DNA from: Salipiger sp. H15
GTDB taxonomy: Bacteria; Pseudomonadota; Alphaproteobacteria; Rhodobacterales; Rhodobacteraceae
DNA: 64,000 nucleotides
Direction: 5' to 3'
Assembly (NCBI RefSeq): GCF_040409955.1
Contig: NZ_CP123385.1
Location: forward strand, 789,501 to 853,500
Of the stretch, positions 37,690-46,755 are shown piece after piece. Each line of letters begins with the position of its first letter. The stretch's first letter is position 1. The position numbers were made by a program, and so were the translations under genes. The notes under the pieces are model-generated. The model did not search any database and had not been told where the DNA came from. It saw only the letters and a list, made by a program, of their open reading frames with translations.

Positions 37690-39183
37690 TCAGCCGATCA
37701 GGCGGCGCACCGCCTTCGCGATTTGGTAGGCCAGATATGGCGGCACGGCGTTGCCGACCTGATGATATTGCTTCGTGCGAGGGCCGCAGAAAAAGTAATT
37801 GTCCGGGAAGGTCTGCAGCCGGGCAGCCTCGCGGACAGTCAGCGAGCGACACTGAGCAGGATCAGGGTGAATGAAATAGTGGCCGTCTTTCGAGATGTGA
37901 CTGGTTACGGTTGTCGACGGTCGAGTTGCCACTTGGGTTCGGAAGCGATCGGCGAAATCGCCTGAGAGTCGGTTACGATGCCGGGGCTGCAGGAATTCCG
38001 GGAACTCCGAGAGCTTCGGGGCGCGGTCGTGAACTTGTGCATAAGCGGCGGAGAAAAGGTAGCGCCCAAGGTCGTCGGGGATGTGACCACGCGTCTCATG
38101 CTGGAGAGCTGACGAGAGGCGGTCATCGGCGAACCAACTCTTCAGGTGGAGAGGCAGGTCGTCCGAGTTGAGTAACCTGCGCGACCTGCGTTCGCAGGGC
38201 AAGGCTTCTTTGCTGGCAACATGACGAGCGATATCCCGGACTGCTCGGTCAATTTTTTCATTGCTCGCGATCGCCTCTGCCTGAGCCTTGACTGCCCTAT
38301 GCCATGCGCTCGTTTCGTCCTGCCTGCTGAGACCGCTTCTCAACTTCCAAAGGTCGTTGATCACCTCCGCGACGCTGACGGGTTCTGCGGGGGCTCCCAG
38401 CAGGGGGCGAGTTATGTCGGGGACTCGAATGTCCTTGCGAATACCGAGAACGATCACCCGATGCCGTGCTTGTGGGACACCGTGCTGTTCTGCCCTGATC
38501 AGGAAGTCCCTGCCATCCGCTCTTTGCCCTGCCGCCGGTGGCACAGCGGCCAGCGGCAGCAGCTGGTAGCCGACCCCGCCAGCATTCTCGAGGTCCTCGA
38601 GAACTCGAGCGAAGATTCCGCCGCCATCCACCTTGGAGGAGAGCATGCCCTTCACATTCTCCATGACGAAGGCGGCCGGCGCCAACCGATCCAGAATGCG
38701 CACGTATTCGCGGTAAAGGTAATGCCGGTCATCCTCTTCCGCGACATATCCCTTCTTGCCCTTGTTTCGTGAACGGCCGGCCAGCGAGTAGGCCTGACAC
38801 GGAGGGCCACCGATCAGGATCGTGTCGCCGTGGTTTGCCTCTCGCGCCTGGTCCAGTTCCTCGGCGATCTCCTCGAAGACGCCAGGTGCTCCAAGAACTC
38901 TCTGGCGCACTTCGGACTGCGCCAGTTTCCAGTTTGATGGGTAGAGCTCCGACCACGTAGGGAGGGCAGCTCCGGAGTTGATTGCCTCGTAGTATTCAGC
39001 AGGGAAGCTGTCGAAACTGCGAAGAAAAGAACGGAGCCTCAGTGTCTGCACCGCATGGTCATCCATCTCTACGGAAAGATGGATTTTCATGGGGGTTGCC
39101 AGTTCGCGACCGGCCCGTGAAAATCCTTCGCCAAGCCCCCCGGGGCCGGCGAAGAGGTCGATGATAGCGAAATTCCTTGGCAA
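37690..39183 (-). CDS. DNA (cytosine-5) methyltransferase of the defence island
   Basis: 497 residues from TTG at 39183, preceded by GGAGG at 6 nt and placed just before motif I. C5-MTase motifs in order: IIDLFAGPGGLGEGF (I), GGPPCQAYSLAGRSR with catalytic Cys129 (IV), FVMENVKGM (VI), QARHRVIVLGI (VIII), and the C-terminal LTVREAARLQTFPDNYFFCG and QVGNAVPP (IX, X). It should methylate the host recognition site and so protect self DNA from the neighbouring nuclease operon. Convergent with that operon and divergent from vsr. Recognition sequence unknown. Confidence 0.92.
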   Translation of the reverse strand: MPRNFAIIDLFAGPGGLGEGFSRAGRELATPMKIHLSVEMDDHAVQTLRLRSFLRSFDSFPAEYYEAINSGAALPTWSELYPSNWKLAQSEVRQRVLGAPGVFEEIAEELDQAREANHGDTILIGGPPCQAYSLAGRSRNKGKKGYVAEEDDRHYLYREYVRILDRLAPAAFVMENVKGMLSSKVDGGGIFARVLEDLENAGGVGYQLLPLAAVPPAAGQRADGRDFLIRAEQHGVPQARHRVIVLGIRKDIRVPDITRPLLGAPAEPVSVAEVINDLWKLRSGLSRQDETSAWHRAVKAQAEAIASNEKIDRAVRDIARHVASKEALPCERRSRRLLNSDDLPLHLKSWFADDRLSSALQHETRGHIPDDLGRYLFSAAYAQVHDRAPKLSEFPEFLQPRHRNRLSGDFADRFRTQVATRPSTTVTSHISKDGHYFIHPDPAQCRSLTVREAARLQTFPDNYFFCGPRTKQYHQVGNAVPPYLAYQIAKAVRRLIG

Positions 39184-39269
39184 AGCACACCTCCGGGATC
39201 GGTGCCTTCTACCAGGTCTGTGAAATCCCGCCAGGTCGAAAAGGCGGTTCGGGTGATTATATTTGATAC

Positions 39270-39848
39270 ATGGCAGATATTGTTGATCAGAAGACGCGTT
39301 CGCGCATGATGTCCCGGATCCGCGGCTCCAACACAAAGCCAGAGATTCGTCTTCGGAAGGCACTTCATGCAGAGGGATTTCGCTTCCGTCTCAATGTACG
39401 ACGCCTCCCAGGTACACCAGATATCGTCTTGCCGAAATGGAACACGGCCATTCTGGTCCATGGCTGCTTCTGGCATAGGCACCCTGATTGCTCGAAGGCG
39501 ACCACTCCCTCGTCAAATACGATGTTCTGGCAGGACAAGTTCGCCGCCAATGTCGAGCGAGACAGATGTGCTCTTCTGAAGCTCGATGAACTCGGCTGGC
39601 GAACCTTGACGATCTGGGAGTGCTCGATCGGAAGAGTGGTCCAGGTTGACTTGATAGATGAAATTGCCGCTTTCTTGCACGGTCGGGACCGAACTGATGC
39701 ATCCAGTGGTAAATCGGTCGTGCATGGTGAAATGTTCAGCCGTGGCACGGATCCGGGCTCATTTTCCGTGGGGAGGAACCGCCTTACTGATCTACAGTGT
39801 CGATCGGATTACCTGCCAGCAAGTGAAGGTCATGAATTTCCGGAGTGA
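39270..39848 (+). CDS. vsr: Very short patch repair (Vsr) endonuclease
   Basis: Nicks beside T:G mismatches left by deamination of 5-methylcytosine at Dcm-type sites. 192 residues. Family features: RSRMMSRIRGSNTKPEIRLR, RLPGTPDIVLPK (Asp51), VHGCFWHRHPDC with Zn-site Cys/His, and FWQDKFAANVERD. About 50 residues after position 140 exceed the usual Vsr length and lack clear structure. Divergent from the methyltransferase across an 86-bp shared promoter region, the classical dcm-vsr association. Confidence 0.92.
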   Translation: MADIVDQKTRSRMMSRIRGSNTKPEIRLRKALHAEGFRFRLNVRRLPGTPDIVLPKWNTAILVHGCFWHRHPDCSKATTPSSNTMFWQDKFAANVERDRCALLKLDELGWRTLTIWECSIGRVVQVDLIDEIAAFLHGRDRTDASSGKSVVHGEMFSRGTDPGSFSVGRNRLTDLQCRSDYLPASEGHEFPE

Positions 39849-40177
39849 AAGGGCAAGGTTCCCGTCGGGTCTTTCTCGTCCCCTCGAGAGGGTTGCTCAA
39901 CTGCGGCTTCCGCAATTTGCCGGAGTACTTCCCTGAGCGGAAAGGCATCGCGCTCGCGTTGCGTGAGCCGGCCGTGCACGAGGCTCGCAATCCGTTTGCG
40001 CTCAGTCGAAGAGAGGGTGGTCAGCCAGTCGAGGAAGGCATAGCCGAACAGGATCTTGCGACGGGTGTCGCGCTTGCGGCTCTGGGCGGCTGCCTTGGCC
40101 TTCGCATCTGCCAGTTTCTGGCGTTCCCGCGCGATCTTCGCCACCAACGTGGCGATCTGTTTCTCAGTGTGTGTCAT
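39830..40177 (-). CDS. TraD-like conjugal transfer/mobilization accessory protein
   Basis: 115 residues from ATG at 40177, preceded by GGAG at 6 nt. The N terminus is a helix (HTEKQIATLVAKIARERQKLADAKAKAAA), then RKRDTRRKILFGYAFLDWL, the motif of the small TraD family (PF06412) found next to relaxases on mobile elements. Divergent from the relaxase gene across a 223-bp region that should hold the promoters and oriT. Overlaps the vsr end by 19 bp. Confidence 0.72.
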   Translation of the reverse strand: MTHTEKQIATLVAKIARERQKLADAKAKAAAQSRKRDTRRKILFGYAFLDWLTTLSSTERKRIASLVHGRLTQRERDAFPLREVLRQIAEAAVEQPSRGDEKDPTGTLPFHSGNS

Positions 40178-40400
40178 GGTCATCTCCATTCGATTCATTG
40201 TCACCGAACGGGAAATGCGGCCCCGGTACCTGTGCCGCTCCTCGAAAAATTCCCGTGCGCCTGATGGCGGCGAAAAGGCACCCCCCACCGAGCCTGAAAA
40301 GGCGAAGGGCGCGGTTACGCAACTCCGGGGGAGTTGCCGCGCGCCTGCGGCGGGCTTTTTTTTCCGAGCGAGGCCTGGCAGGGGGCGCCATCTCCTCGGC
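40178..40400. other. Divergent TraD/relaxase spacer, probable oriT region
   Basis: 223 bp between the TraD-like and relaxase starts. GC-rich with several small repeats (GGGGGAGTTGCCGCGCGCCTGCG). Relaxase genes of this type usually have oriT immediately upstream. No nic consensus can be named by eye. Confidence 0.3.
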
Positions 40401-41636
40401 ATGAGACATAAAGCCTCCCGCCTTGAAGTGAAGATTCGCAACCGCGCCAACACCGCTTCCATCGTGGCGGCGGCGGCCTATTGTGCGGGCGGGCGCTACC
40501 GCTGCGACCGCACCGAGCGAGTGAAGAACTATTCCCGCCGGCGCGATGTTGTCTCGATCGAGTCGATCAAGATGCCGCATGATCCCGAGCGGATCTGGAA
40601 CCTTGCGAGCGACGCAGAGAAACACCCCCGCGCCCGGCTCGCGCGTGAAATTCTGGTGTCGCTGCCGCACGAGCTACCGCTCGAGACGCAGCGCGTTCTG
40701 ATCCGCGGCTTTTGCCTCTGGCTGCACGACCGCTACGGAATTTCCTCGATGGCGGCCATCCATCACCCGCTTGCCCATGGCATTGATGATGAAGTCGTCG
40801 CCGACATGATCCCGCAGACCGAGGGCCGGAAAAAGCCAGTCAAGCCGCGCAAGGACGAGCGGGGCAACGCGCTTAACCAGCATGTACATATCCTGTGCCC
40901 GACCCGGGTCTGGGACGAGGAAACGCAGAGATTCGGCAGGAAAATCCGCGACCTCGATGACGTTAAGACCGGACCAGAATGCGTCCGCCAGATCCGCGAG
41001 GAATGGCAGCGGCGCGTCAACCGCCACCTGGAAAAGGCCGGGGTGGCGGCCCGTGTCGACCTGCGCAGTTACGAGGCGGCAGCGGCGGCTGGCGACGCGC
41101 CAGAGGGTCTGACCGCGCAGCCGAAGCTCGGGCCGCGCAACGCCGCACGCGGCCGGCGACGGGAGCAGGAGACGGGGCGCGACGACACGTTCCTCGGGCA
41201 GGCCCGCGCGAGAACACGTGCCGCGAACGATGAACTCTGGAAGAGCTGGCTGATCCTGCGGGATGCCGAGCGCGAGAAGGCGCGACTGGAGAAATCGCAA
41301 CGGATCACCCGGGAAACCGAGGCGGCGCGTCGAGCGGAGGCAGCCGAGGCTGAGGCGAAAGTCGACACTGCCAGAACCGCCACCGCCCGGGCCTAGGCCA
41401 TCGAGGCCGCCCCTCACCTCGATGCGCTCGACCCGCAGCAGGCCGCTATCGCCTGGGCAGAGGGGCGGCTCAAGGTCGAGATCGACCCAGAAGGCGAAAA
41501 GATCCTCGATCCCGAAACGGAAACGGCGGCCACCCCAGAAACTGAGCAGCCGCCGAAATTCGTGATGGATGCGAGGGAGAAGCAACGCGCCCGGCCGCCG
41601 CGCCAGCGACAGAGGGTGAGGGGCGGCGATGGCTGA
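40401..41636 (+). pseudogene. MobA/MobL (TraA-like) relaxase, interrupted by an in-frame amber codon
   Basis: Nicking-transesterase domain of a mobilizable element: MRHKASRLEVKIRNRANTAS, AAAYCAGGRY (N-terminal Tyr), ERIWNLASDAEKHPRARLAREI, SLPHELPLETQR and the HUH-type His motif NQHVHILCPTRVW. The first frame ends at TAG 41394-41396 after 331 residues. The same frame then stays open for 79 more codons to TGA at 41634-41636 with protein-like sequence (LDALDPQQAAIAWAEGRL), so the TAG looks like a nonsense mutation near the C terminus. The nuclease domain itself is complete and may still work. Confidence 0.78.
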
Positions 41637-41864
41637 GAGCGAGTTCCAGCAGTAGAATGACCGCCGTGGTCGGAAAGAGTCGATATCAGGCTGCGGGTTT
41701 TTCCTTTGAAGCTTCTGGCGCCGGGTTTGAGTCCGAAGGTCTACCTTCTACGGGCTGATCACAACGGGCCTTCGACCGGAACTGCGCCGGGCTTGATTCA
41801 AGCGCAGGTCGAAGAGGAGCCGGCAGAACCGCACGAGACGGATCTGCCTTTCGAAGCTATTGCC

Positions 41865-42440
41865 TTAGATGGCGCGCAGCGCGTCGTCCGCGTTGACGCC
41901 CTCGCTCTGAATGATCCGCAGGTTGCGTCGGATTTCGTCCGGGCCCATCGGATAGGCGGTGTATTCGCTGCCTTGGTGCTCGCTGAAAGCCTTCGCCAAG
42001 GTCGCGCACTCGGCGGGCGTCCCCCAAGCCGCGATCGGCTCGAGGAAATCGTCGCATTTGAGGGTGTGCCAGCGCTCGCCGTCCTCAGCATCGATGTCCT
42101 CGGCCCAGAGGTTGAGAAGAGCCGGAGCGTCCTCACCTTGAAGTGCGGCCGCCAAGATGGACATGCCGCGCGGGGTCAGCTCCTCGTTGGAGAGGTACCG
42201 CTCGCGCCGCTCTCCGGTTTCGTCGTCCTCTGAGACGATCGTATAGCAAGTCATAAGGTCGGCCGCTTTGGACCAGTCCGACCAGGAACCGCCGTGGTTC
42301 TCCACATTGTTTTGGGCATAGTCGAGCAGCCAAGCAGTGGCGGCGTGGGCCGCGAGTTCGGTGCGGTCCGAGAAGGCATAGCGGCCGTCTGCGTTATCGT
42401 TGAGGATGGAGGCCCGGGGGCCGTCAATGATGGTGAACAT
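41865..42440 (-). CDS. Hypothetical protein of the mobilizable element
   Basis: 191 residues from ATG at 42440, with GGAG 8 nt upstream. Acidic, Trp- and Asp-rich sequence (LLDYAQNNVENHGGSWSDWSKAADLMTCYTIV, EDDETGERRERYLSNEELTPRG). No signal peptide or membrane segment. I do not recognise the family. Acidic accessory proteins of this size are common on plasmids and integrative elements. A palindrome at 42499-42520 lies just upstream. Confidence 0.65.
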   Translation of the reverse strand: MFTIIDGPRASILNDNADGRYAFSDRTELAAHAATAWLLDYAQNNVENHGGSWSDWSKAADLMTCYTIVSEDDETGERRERYLSNEELTPRGMSILAAALQGEDAPALLNLWAEDIDAEDGERWHTLKCDDFLEPIAAWGTPAECATLAKAFSEHQGSEYTAYPMGPDEIRRNLRIIQSEGVNADDALRAI

Positions 42441-42498
42441 GATGTTTTCTCCATTGCTCTGTGGTGTCGAATGCACCGGGTTGAAGGATCAGGATTTG

Positions 42499-42520
42499 AT
42501 CCGCCGCCTATTCGGCGGAT
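42499..42520. terminator. Palindrome ATCCGCCG-N6-CGGCGGAT
   Basis: Perfect 8-bp arms, between the stop of the 104-residue gene (42623) and the start of the 191-residue gene (42440), both on the minus strand. It may be a transcription terminator or an operator; there is no clear T-run. Confidence 0.4.
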
Positions 42521-42622
42521 TGGCAGGATGGTGAGGATGCCCTGATGCTGGGTTCACGCTGAAATCCGTGAAAAGGCAGAGACTGCGGCGGACTGCCTCG
42601 GACACGTTGCGCGCGGCGCTGG

Positions 42623-42937
42623 TCAGTCCCGGTGCCAAGGCGCGCGGGCAACCGTGTCGACGAGGCGGCGCTGCCGAGTGTCCAGCCGCTGCCAGGCATC
42701 GCGGAAATCGGCGTAGTCGCTGGGCAGCAGGTCCAGCCGGCCGAAGGCGAGCGCGACCGTGATGGTCTCGCTGGACGAAAGCGGGCCGATCTCCTCGTCC
42801 ACCTCGGCGCCGTTCAGGATCCGCCTACAGGCGCCGGTATCGCCGCCCGCGGTACCGGAGATGACCTCGGCTAGGGCGGCCTCGTGCGCGGCTTTCTCCG
42901 CCTTGGCGCGACGGAGCATGTCGAGTGCGTCGTTCAT
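42623..42937 (-). CDS. Hypothetical small protein of the mobilizable element
   Basis: 104 residues from ATG at 42937, with GGAAG at 6 nt. The sequence begins MNDALDMLRRAKAEKAAHEAALAEV (helical), then a Gly/Asp segment and FGRLDLLPSDYADFRDAWQRLDTRQRRLVDTVAR. No known domain recognised. Divergent from the primase gene. Confidence 0.6.
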   Translation of the reverse strand: MNDALDMLRRAKAEKAAHEAALAEVISGTAGGDTGACRRILNGAEVDEEIGPLSSSETITVALAFGRLDLLPSDYADFRDAWQRLDTRQRRLVDTVARAPWHRD

Positions 42938-43149
42938 GGGAGTCTTCCTTTCGTGAAGCGAAGCAGCCGGGGATCGGATGCTTGTGGAGGATTTGGGAAC
43001 GTCCGCGATCGTTCGGAAAAGATCGGCGGCGTAATCTTGCATTTGGAGCCGCACCGAACGTGCATCTGGGATCCTTTCCGGTGCTGAGCGGCGATCAGGG
43101 ATCAACCGCCTGAACAGGAAGTCGGACGCTCCAGGGCCGCGCGGAAACG

Positions 43150-43174
43150 ATTGACGTGATGACCTAACGTCAAT
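43150..43174. promoter_or_regulatory. Inverted repeat ATTGACGT-N9-ACGTCAAT upstream of the primase gene
   Basis: Perfect 8-bp arms ending 35 bp before the primase ATG (43210), in the 272-bp divergent spacer. The TTGAC inside is a good -35 element. It is placed as an operator or Rep-binding site would be. Confidence 0.45.
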
Positions 43175-43209
43175 TTTGGGCACCCTCCGCCCGGGCGTAG
43201 GTCCTTGCC

Positions 43210-44786
43210 ATGGATCTCTCGCAGCACCACAGCTTCAGCGACGCTCGTCCCGCCGCCGCCCGGATGCCGGCGGAGGACTATCTGCGCCTGCTGCATCCGA
43301 TGGGCGCGCAAGGCTCGGCCACGCTGATGCTGCTCGAAGGTGATACACGCTGCGCCCGCACATATCGCCCGATGCGCTTCCTTTTGCAGCCCTCAATTGG
43401 CTGGATAGGTCGTCCTACGTCACCCTGCATCGTTTCCGCGGCCCCCGTGCCGGCCGGAAGCTGGCGGCGCTCAACGTGCTGGCGCTGGACCTTGATTATC
43501 GGACAATGCCGCAATGGCGCGGGGCCGCGCCGGAGAAGGTCGCTCAGGCTGTGCAGACGGCGGCGCAGGGCCTTGGCCTGCCGCTTCCGTCGGTGGTTAC
43601 TGACACCGGTAGGGGCCTCGCGGTCCTCTGGCTCATCCACGAGTTGCCCGCCGCCGCCGAACCGCGCTGGCGGCCGGCGCAGGGCTGCCTGATCAGCCTT
43701 TTTTCCGCCTTCGGAGCCGACAAGTCTTGCGGCGACGCCGCCCGCATCTTCCGCCTCCCCGAAGCGGTGAACGCGAAATGCGGCCGCACTGTCACCGTCA
43801 TCGACGGCAGCCTGCTGCGCCACGATTTCGACGTGCTGGCGGACGCGATCTACACCGCTGCCGGCCGGCCCACCCGGGCTGAGCTTGGAGTAAAAAAGAC
43901 GCCGAAGCGGCAGAAAAAATCGACCAAGGGCCCGCGCGGCCTCGCCCCCGCCGCTCGTTTCGCGCAGATACGCTCTGACCTCATGGCGCTGGCTCGCCAC
44001 TGGGGCGGGCAGGTTCCCGAGGGGCTGCGCAACACCTGGCTGCACCTCCTCGCCACCTGCTTCACGCACCAACATGGGAACGTCGATCTCACTGCCGAAA
44101 TCGAAACCGCCGCCCGCCACTGCGCAGGCCTGTCACCCACCGAGGTGGCCGCCGTGATCCGCGCGGCGGAGCGCCGGCACGCTGGCGAGCAGGAGCGGTA
44201 TTTCTATCGCGGCGAGCGGATAGCCGAGATGCTGGGCGTCTCCGATTACCTCGCCTGCCGTCTGAAGCTGAAACAGATCTGTTCCGAAGCGGAGAGGGGC
44301 CGACGGCGGCTGGAGAGGGAGGCCAGCCGCCGCCGCGCGAAGGGTATGGAAACCCGCGAGGAGTATCTCGCTGCCCACGCTACCTCGCGCGAGAAACCAT
44401 GGGAGGCGCACGGCTATTCCCGCGCCACCTGGTATCGCCGGGGCTGCCCGCCGGCGCCTACTGCGAAAACCGTCGAAGCGTCCTCCCAAGTCACTTGCGC
44501 CCCGCATGAGACAGGTCTGCCGCCGCTACAGGGGGGCTTGCCACGCCGCAGGCCCCGGCCCGCCCTCTCTGCGGTGCGCCAGCCCTTCAACCCACCCCCC
44601 GAAGCCTCCCGAAACCGCCGCCTGACCCATGCGCAACCGACCCCGACAGGGCCTGACCCCGGCCGAAGACCGCCCGAGCGGCTGCCGGACCTGCCCCCGA
44701 CACCGGAAGAGATCACTCTGGCCGAGGAGACCTCCCCGGGGACAAAACCGGCCCCCTACCCCTTTGCCGCCGCACGCGCCGCGTGA
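43210..44786 (+). pseudogene. AEP-type primase/replication protein, frameshifted
   Basis: Two adjoining frames encode one protein. Frame 1 from ATG 43210 reads MDLSQHHSFSDARPAAARMP then EDYLRLLHPMGAQGSATLMLLEGD, then turns to nonsense. Frame 3 resumes as TLRPHISPDALPFAALNWLD and runs to 44786. Removing one AC from ACAC at 43345-43348 joins them. The joined chain has archaeo-eukaryotic primase features: LALDLDYR, VVTDTGRGLAVLWLIHELPA and DAARIFRLPEAVNAK, followed by a helical domain and a Pro/Arg-rich tail. It would prime replication of the excised element. Confidence 0.72.
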
Positions 44787-44859
44787 CGCGCAGCGGCAAG
44801 GGGTCTTGGGGCCTTTGAAGGACAAGCTGCCGTCGCTTTTCTTCACGACAGGAGCTTAC

Positions 44860-45405
44860 ATGTTCGACCAAACCCAACTCCACGACTGGCGGCAGGATCT
44901 CGTGCTCGGCGACGTGGTCCTCTTCCGTTTTCCCACTACCGAGGACCTTCCGGAAGGCGAGGCGCCGAAGAGGCGGCCCTGCCTTGTCCTCGACACTCCC
45001 CAGCTCGGAGACCGGCGCTTTGCGAAGCTTGCTTACGGCAGCTCCGCATATGGTAGCGCGAACCGGGGTTACGAGATTCTCGTCCGGCAGGCGCCCTCCA
45101 TCAACATGGCCGGTCTCAACCGGCCCTCGCGTTTCACGCTCAAACGGGTGCTGCTCGTCAGTCTCGATAATCCGGGCTTCGAGGCCGAGAAATACGGCGA
45201 CTCGCGCATAGGCCGCCTCGACGAAAGTCTCATGGAGCGACTGCATGCGCTGCGCGCGAGGATGCAGGCCGAGGCGGACATCGCCGCCGATCATCTTAGG
45301 GCAAAGCGGGAGGAACGTCGCCGTTGGAAGGCTGAGGGTCTGGAGGCGGCGAAGCGAAACCGCGATCTCCTACAAGGCCGTGCGTCGGTGGGAGGCGTAC
45401 GATGA
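44860..45405 (+). CDS. PemK/MazF-like hypothetical protein
   Basis: 181 residues from ATG at 44860, after AGGAGC. The N-terminal half has the PemK-like SH3 pattern: LVLGDVVLFRFPTTED, a KRRPCLVLDTPQL strand pair and VLLVSLDNPGF. The C-terminal half is a basic helix (RARMQAEADIAADHLRAKREERRRWKAEG). The fold resembles endoribonuclease toxins, but no antitoxin is identified upstream; the next gene, overlapping as ATGA, is a possible partner. Toxin activity is not shown by sequence. Confidence 0.5.
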   Translation: MFDQTQLHDWRQDLVLGDVVLFRFPTTEDLPEGEAPKRRPCLVLDTPQLGDRRFAKLAYGSSAYGSANRGYEILVRQAPSINMAGLNRPSRFTLKRVLLVSLDNPGFEAEKYGDSRIGRLDESLMERLHALRARMQAEADIAADHLRAKREERRRWKAEGLEAAKRNRDLLQGRASVGGVR

Positions 45406-45836
45406 GCGGCCTCGAGACCTCCTCGACGGTCGAGAACCTCGCCGCCGAGGCGCTCTCCGTCGCCCGCGTCGCCGCGACGGCGATCCGCGAAGATGTGCTC
45501 CACCGGCTGGCGCCCCGGGAGCGGACCGGGCCAGAGCGGCTGCTACGGATGCTGGAGGCGCGGAAGATCTTCGAGGTCACGACCCTTGATCATCTCAACG
45601 CCTTGGAGTCGAAGCTCGCTGCGCGGATCATCGAGGGCACTTTAATGGTCGAAAGGTTCGAAGGCGGCGAAGGCAATGTCTCCCCGATCTCGTCGCGCGA
45701 GCCCAGGCTGACCGAGGAGGCGGACGGCTTATCGAACGCCCTCTCAATCATCCTCGAACTGATTTTTCTGCTCGAAATCACCCATGACAGACTTGCGGCC
45801 GAGGCTGCTGTCGAAGCCCTCCATCAATCCCTCTGA
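45402..45836 (+). CDS. Hypothetical helical protein, coupled to the PemK-like gene
   Basis: 144 residues. Start overlaps the previous stop as ATGA. Ala/Glu/Leu-rich helical sequence with a hydrophobic stretch near the C terminus (LSNALSIILELIFLLEITHDRLAAEAAVEAL). No recognised domain. Coupling suggests it works with the PemK-like protein, perhaps as its partner. Confidence 0.55.
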   Translation: MSGLETSSTVENLAAEALSVARVAATAIREDVLHRLAPRERTGPERLLRMLEARKIFEVTTLDHLNALESKLAARIIEGTLMVERFEGGEGNVSPISSREPRLTEEADGLSNALSIILELIFLLEITHDRLAAEAAVEALHQSL

Positions 45837-45870
45837 AGCTCGAAACATGCAGTGAATACAGCTGCATGAC

Positions 45871-45911
45871 GGCGCGCCGGCACACCTTCTGCTGCTCCCG
45901 GCCGGCGCGCC
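45871..45911. terminator. Inverted repeat GGCGCGCCGG/CCGGCGCGCC
   Basis: Perfect 10-bp arms (45871-45880, 45902-45911) with a 21-bp spacer, 35 bp after the stop of the 144-residue gene. A likely transcript end; no T-run follows. Confidence 0.4.
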
Positions 45912-46003
45912 GTAGATGAGATATCGAACCCTGATCAAAGTCCCGACCGGCTAATCCGGAACGACCGCACCTCCTGCGTACAACGACACGCAAAGGACAA
46001 AAA

Positions 46004-46297
46004 ATGCATGACGCTCTTCCTTCCAACCCGTGGCTTCCGCCCCTGATCACGGGCGCGGAGCTCGCGGCCATGATGCGTTACTCGGGCGTCACCTCCGCCT
46101 TTCGAGGCTGGCTGAAGACCCTTGGCATCAAGTCGGTACCGGGTCGTAATGACCTCTATGATCCGTACCATGTTCGGCACCGCCTCGACATTGCCCAAGG
46201 CATGGCGCCACAAGCGGTCGCAAGGTCAGACGCGCCGAAAACGAAGCCCACATCCATGAGCCTTACCGAAGAACGGAGGCGGCGTCGTGGCAAGTAA
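46004..46297 (+). CDS. Small DNA-binding/excisionase-like protein upstream of the integrase
   Basis: 97 residues: LPPLITGAELAAMMRYSGVT, then AFRGWLKTLGIKSVPGRNDLYDPYHVRHRLD and a basic end RRRRRGK. The layout 'LITGAELA...' followed by a basic turn and R-x-L-D resembles winged MerR/AlpA-type excisionase proteins. Its end overlaps the integrase GTG start by 11 bp, the usual xis-int arrangement. Role is inferred from position. Confidence 0.5.
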   Translation: MHDALPSNPWLPPLITGAELAAMMRYSGVTSAFRGWLKTLGIKSVPGRNDLYDPYHVRHRLDIAQGMAPQAVARSDAPKTKPTSMSLTEERRRRRGK

Positions 46298-46755
46298 CCC
46301 GCAAGAGCACCGTATCGCGAAAGTTCACCGCGTGACGAAGAAGCGCAAGGATGGCTCACGGCGCAGATATCACTATGCCTTCACGGGAGGGCCGAAATTC
46401 TGGGACAGCACCATGGCCTTCGGCGCAACCGATGATCGCTACGTTTCGGCCTACGAGGCGGTGATGAGGGACTTGCGCAACGAGCGCGCGCCCAAAGTGG
46501 ACGGCAAGTCCACGGCCTTCGCCCTGCAACGCTACCGCGACTCCGCCGAATTCAACGACCTGGCCCCTCGGACGCGGAGCGACTACGAGAAGTATCTTAC
46601 CTCATTCGAGGCGGAATTTGGTGAAGACCCACTCGCCATGTTCGAGGAGCGTGCGGTCATCGGTGAAATCCGCGAATGGCGAACGAAATGGAAGGATTCC
46701 CCCAAGCAATATGATTATGCCGGCACTGACCTGCTCCCCGTGGAGTCCGCGGTTA

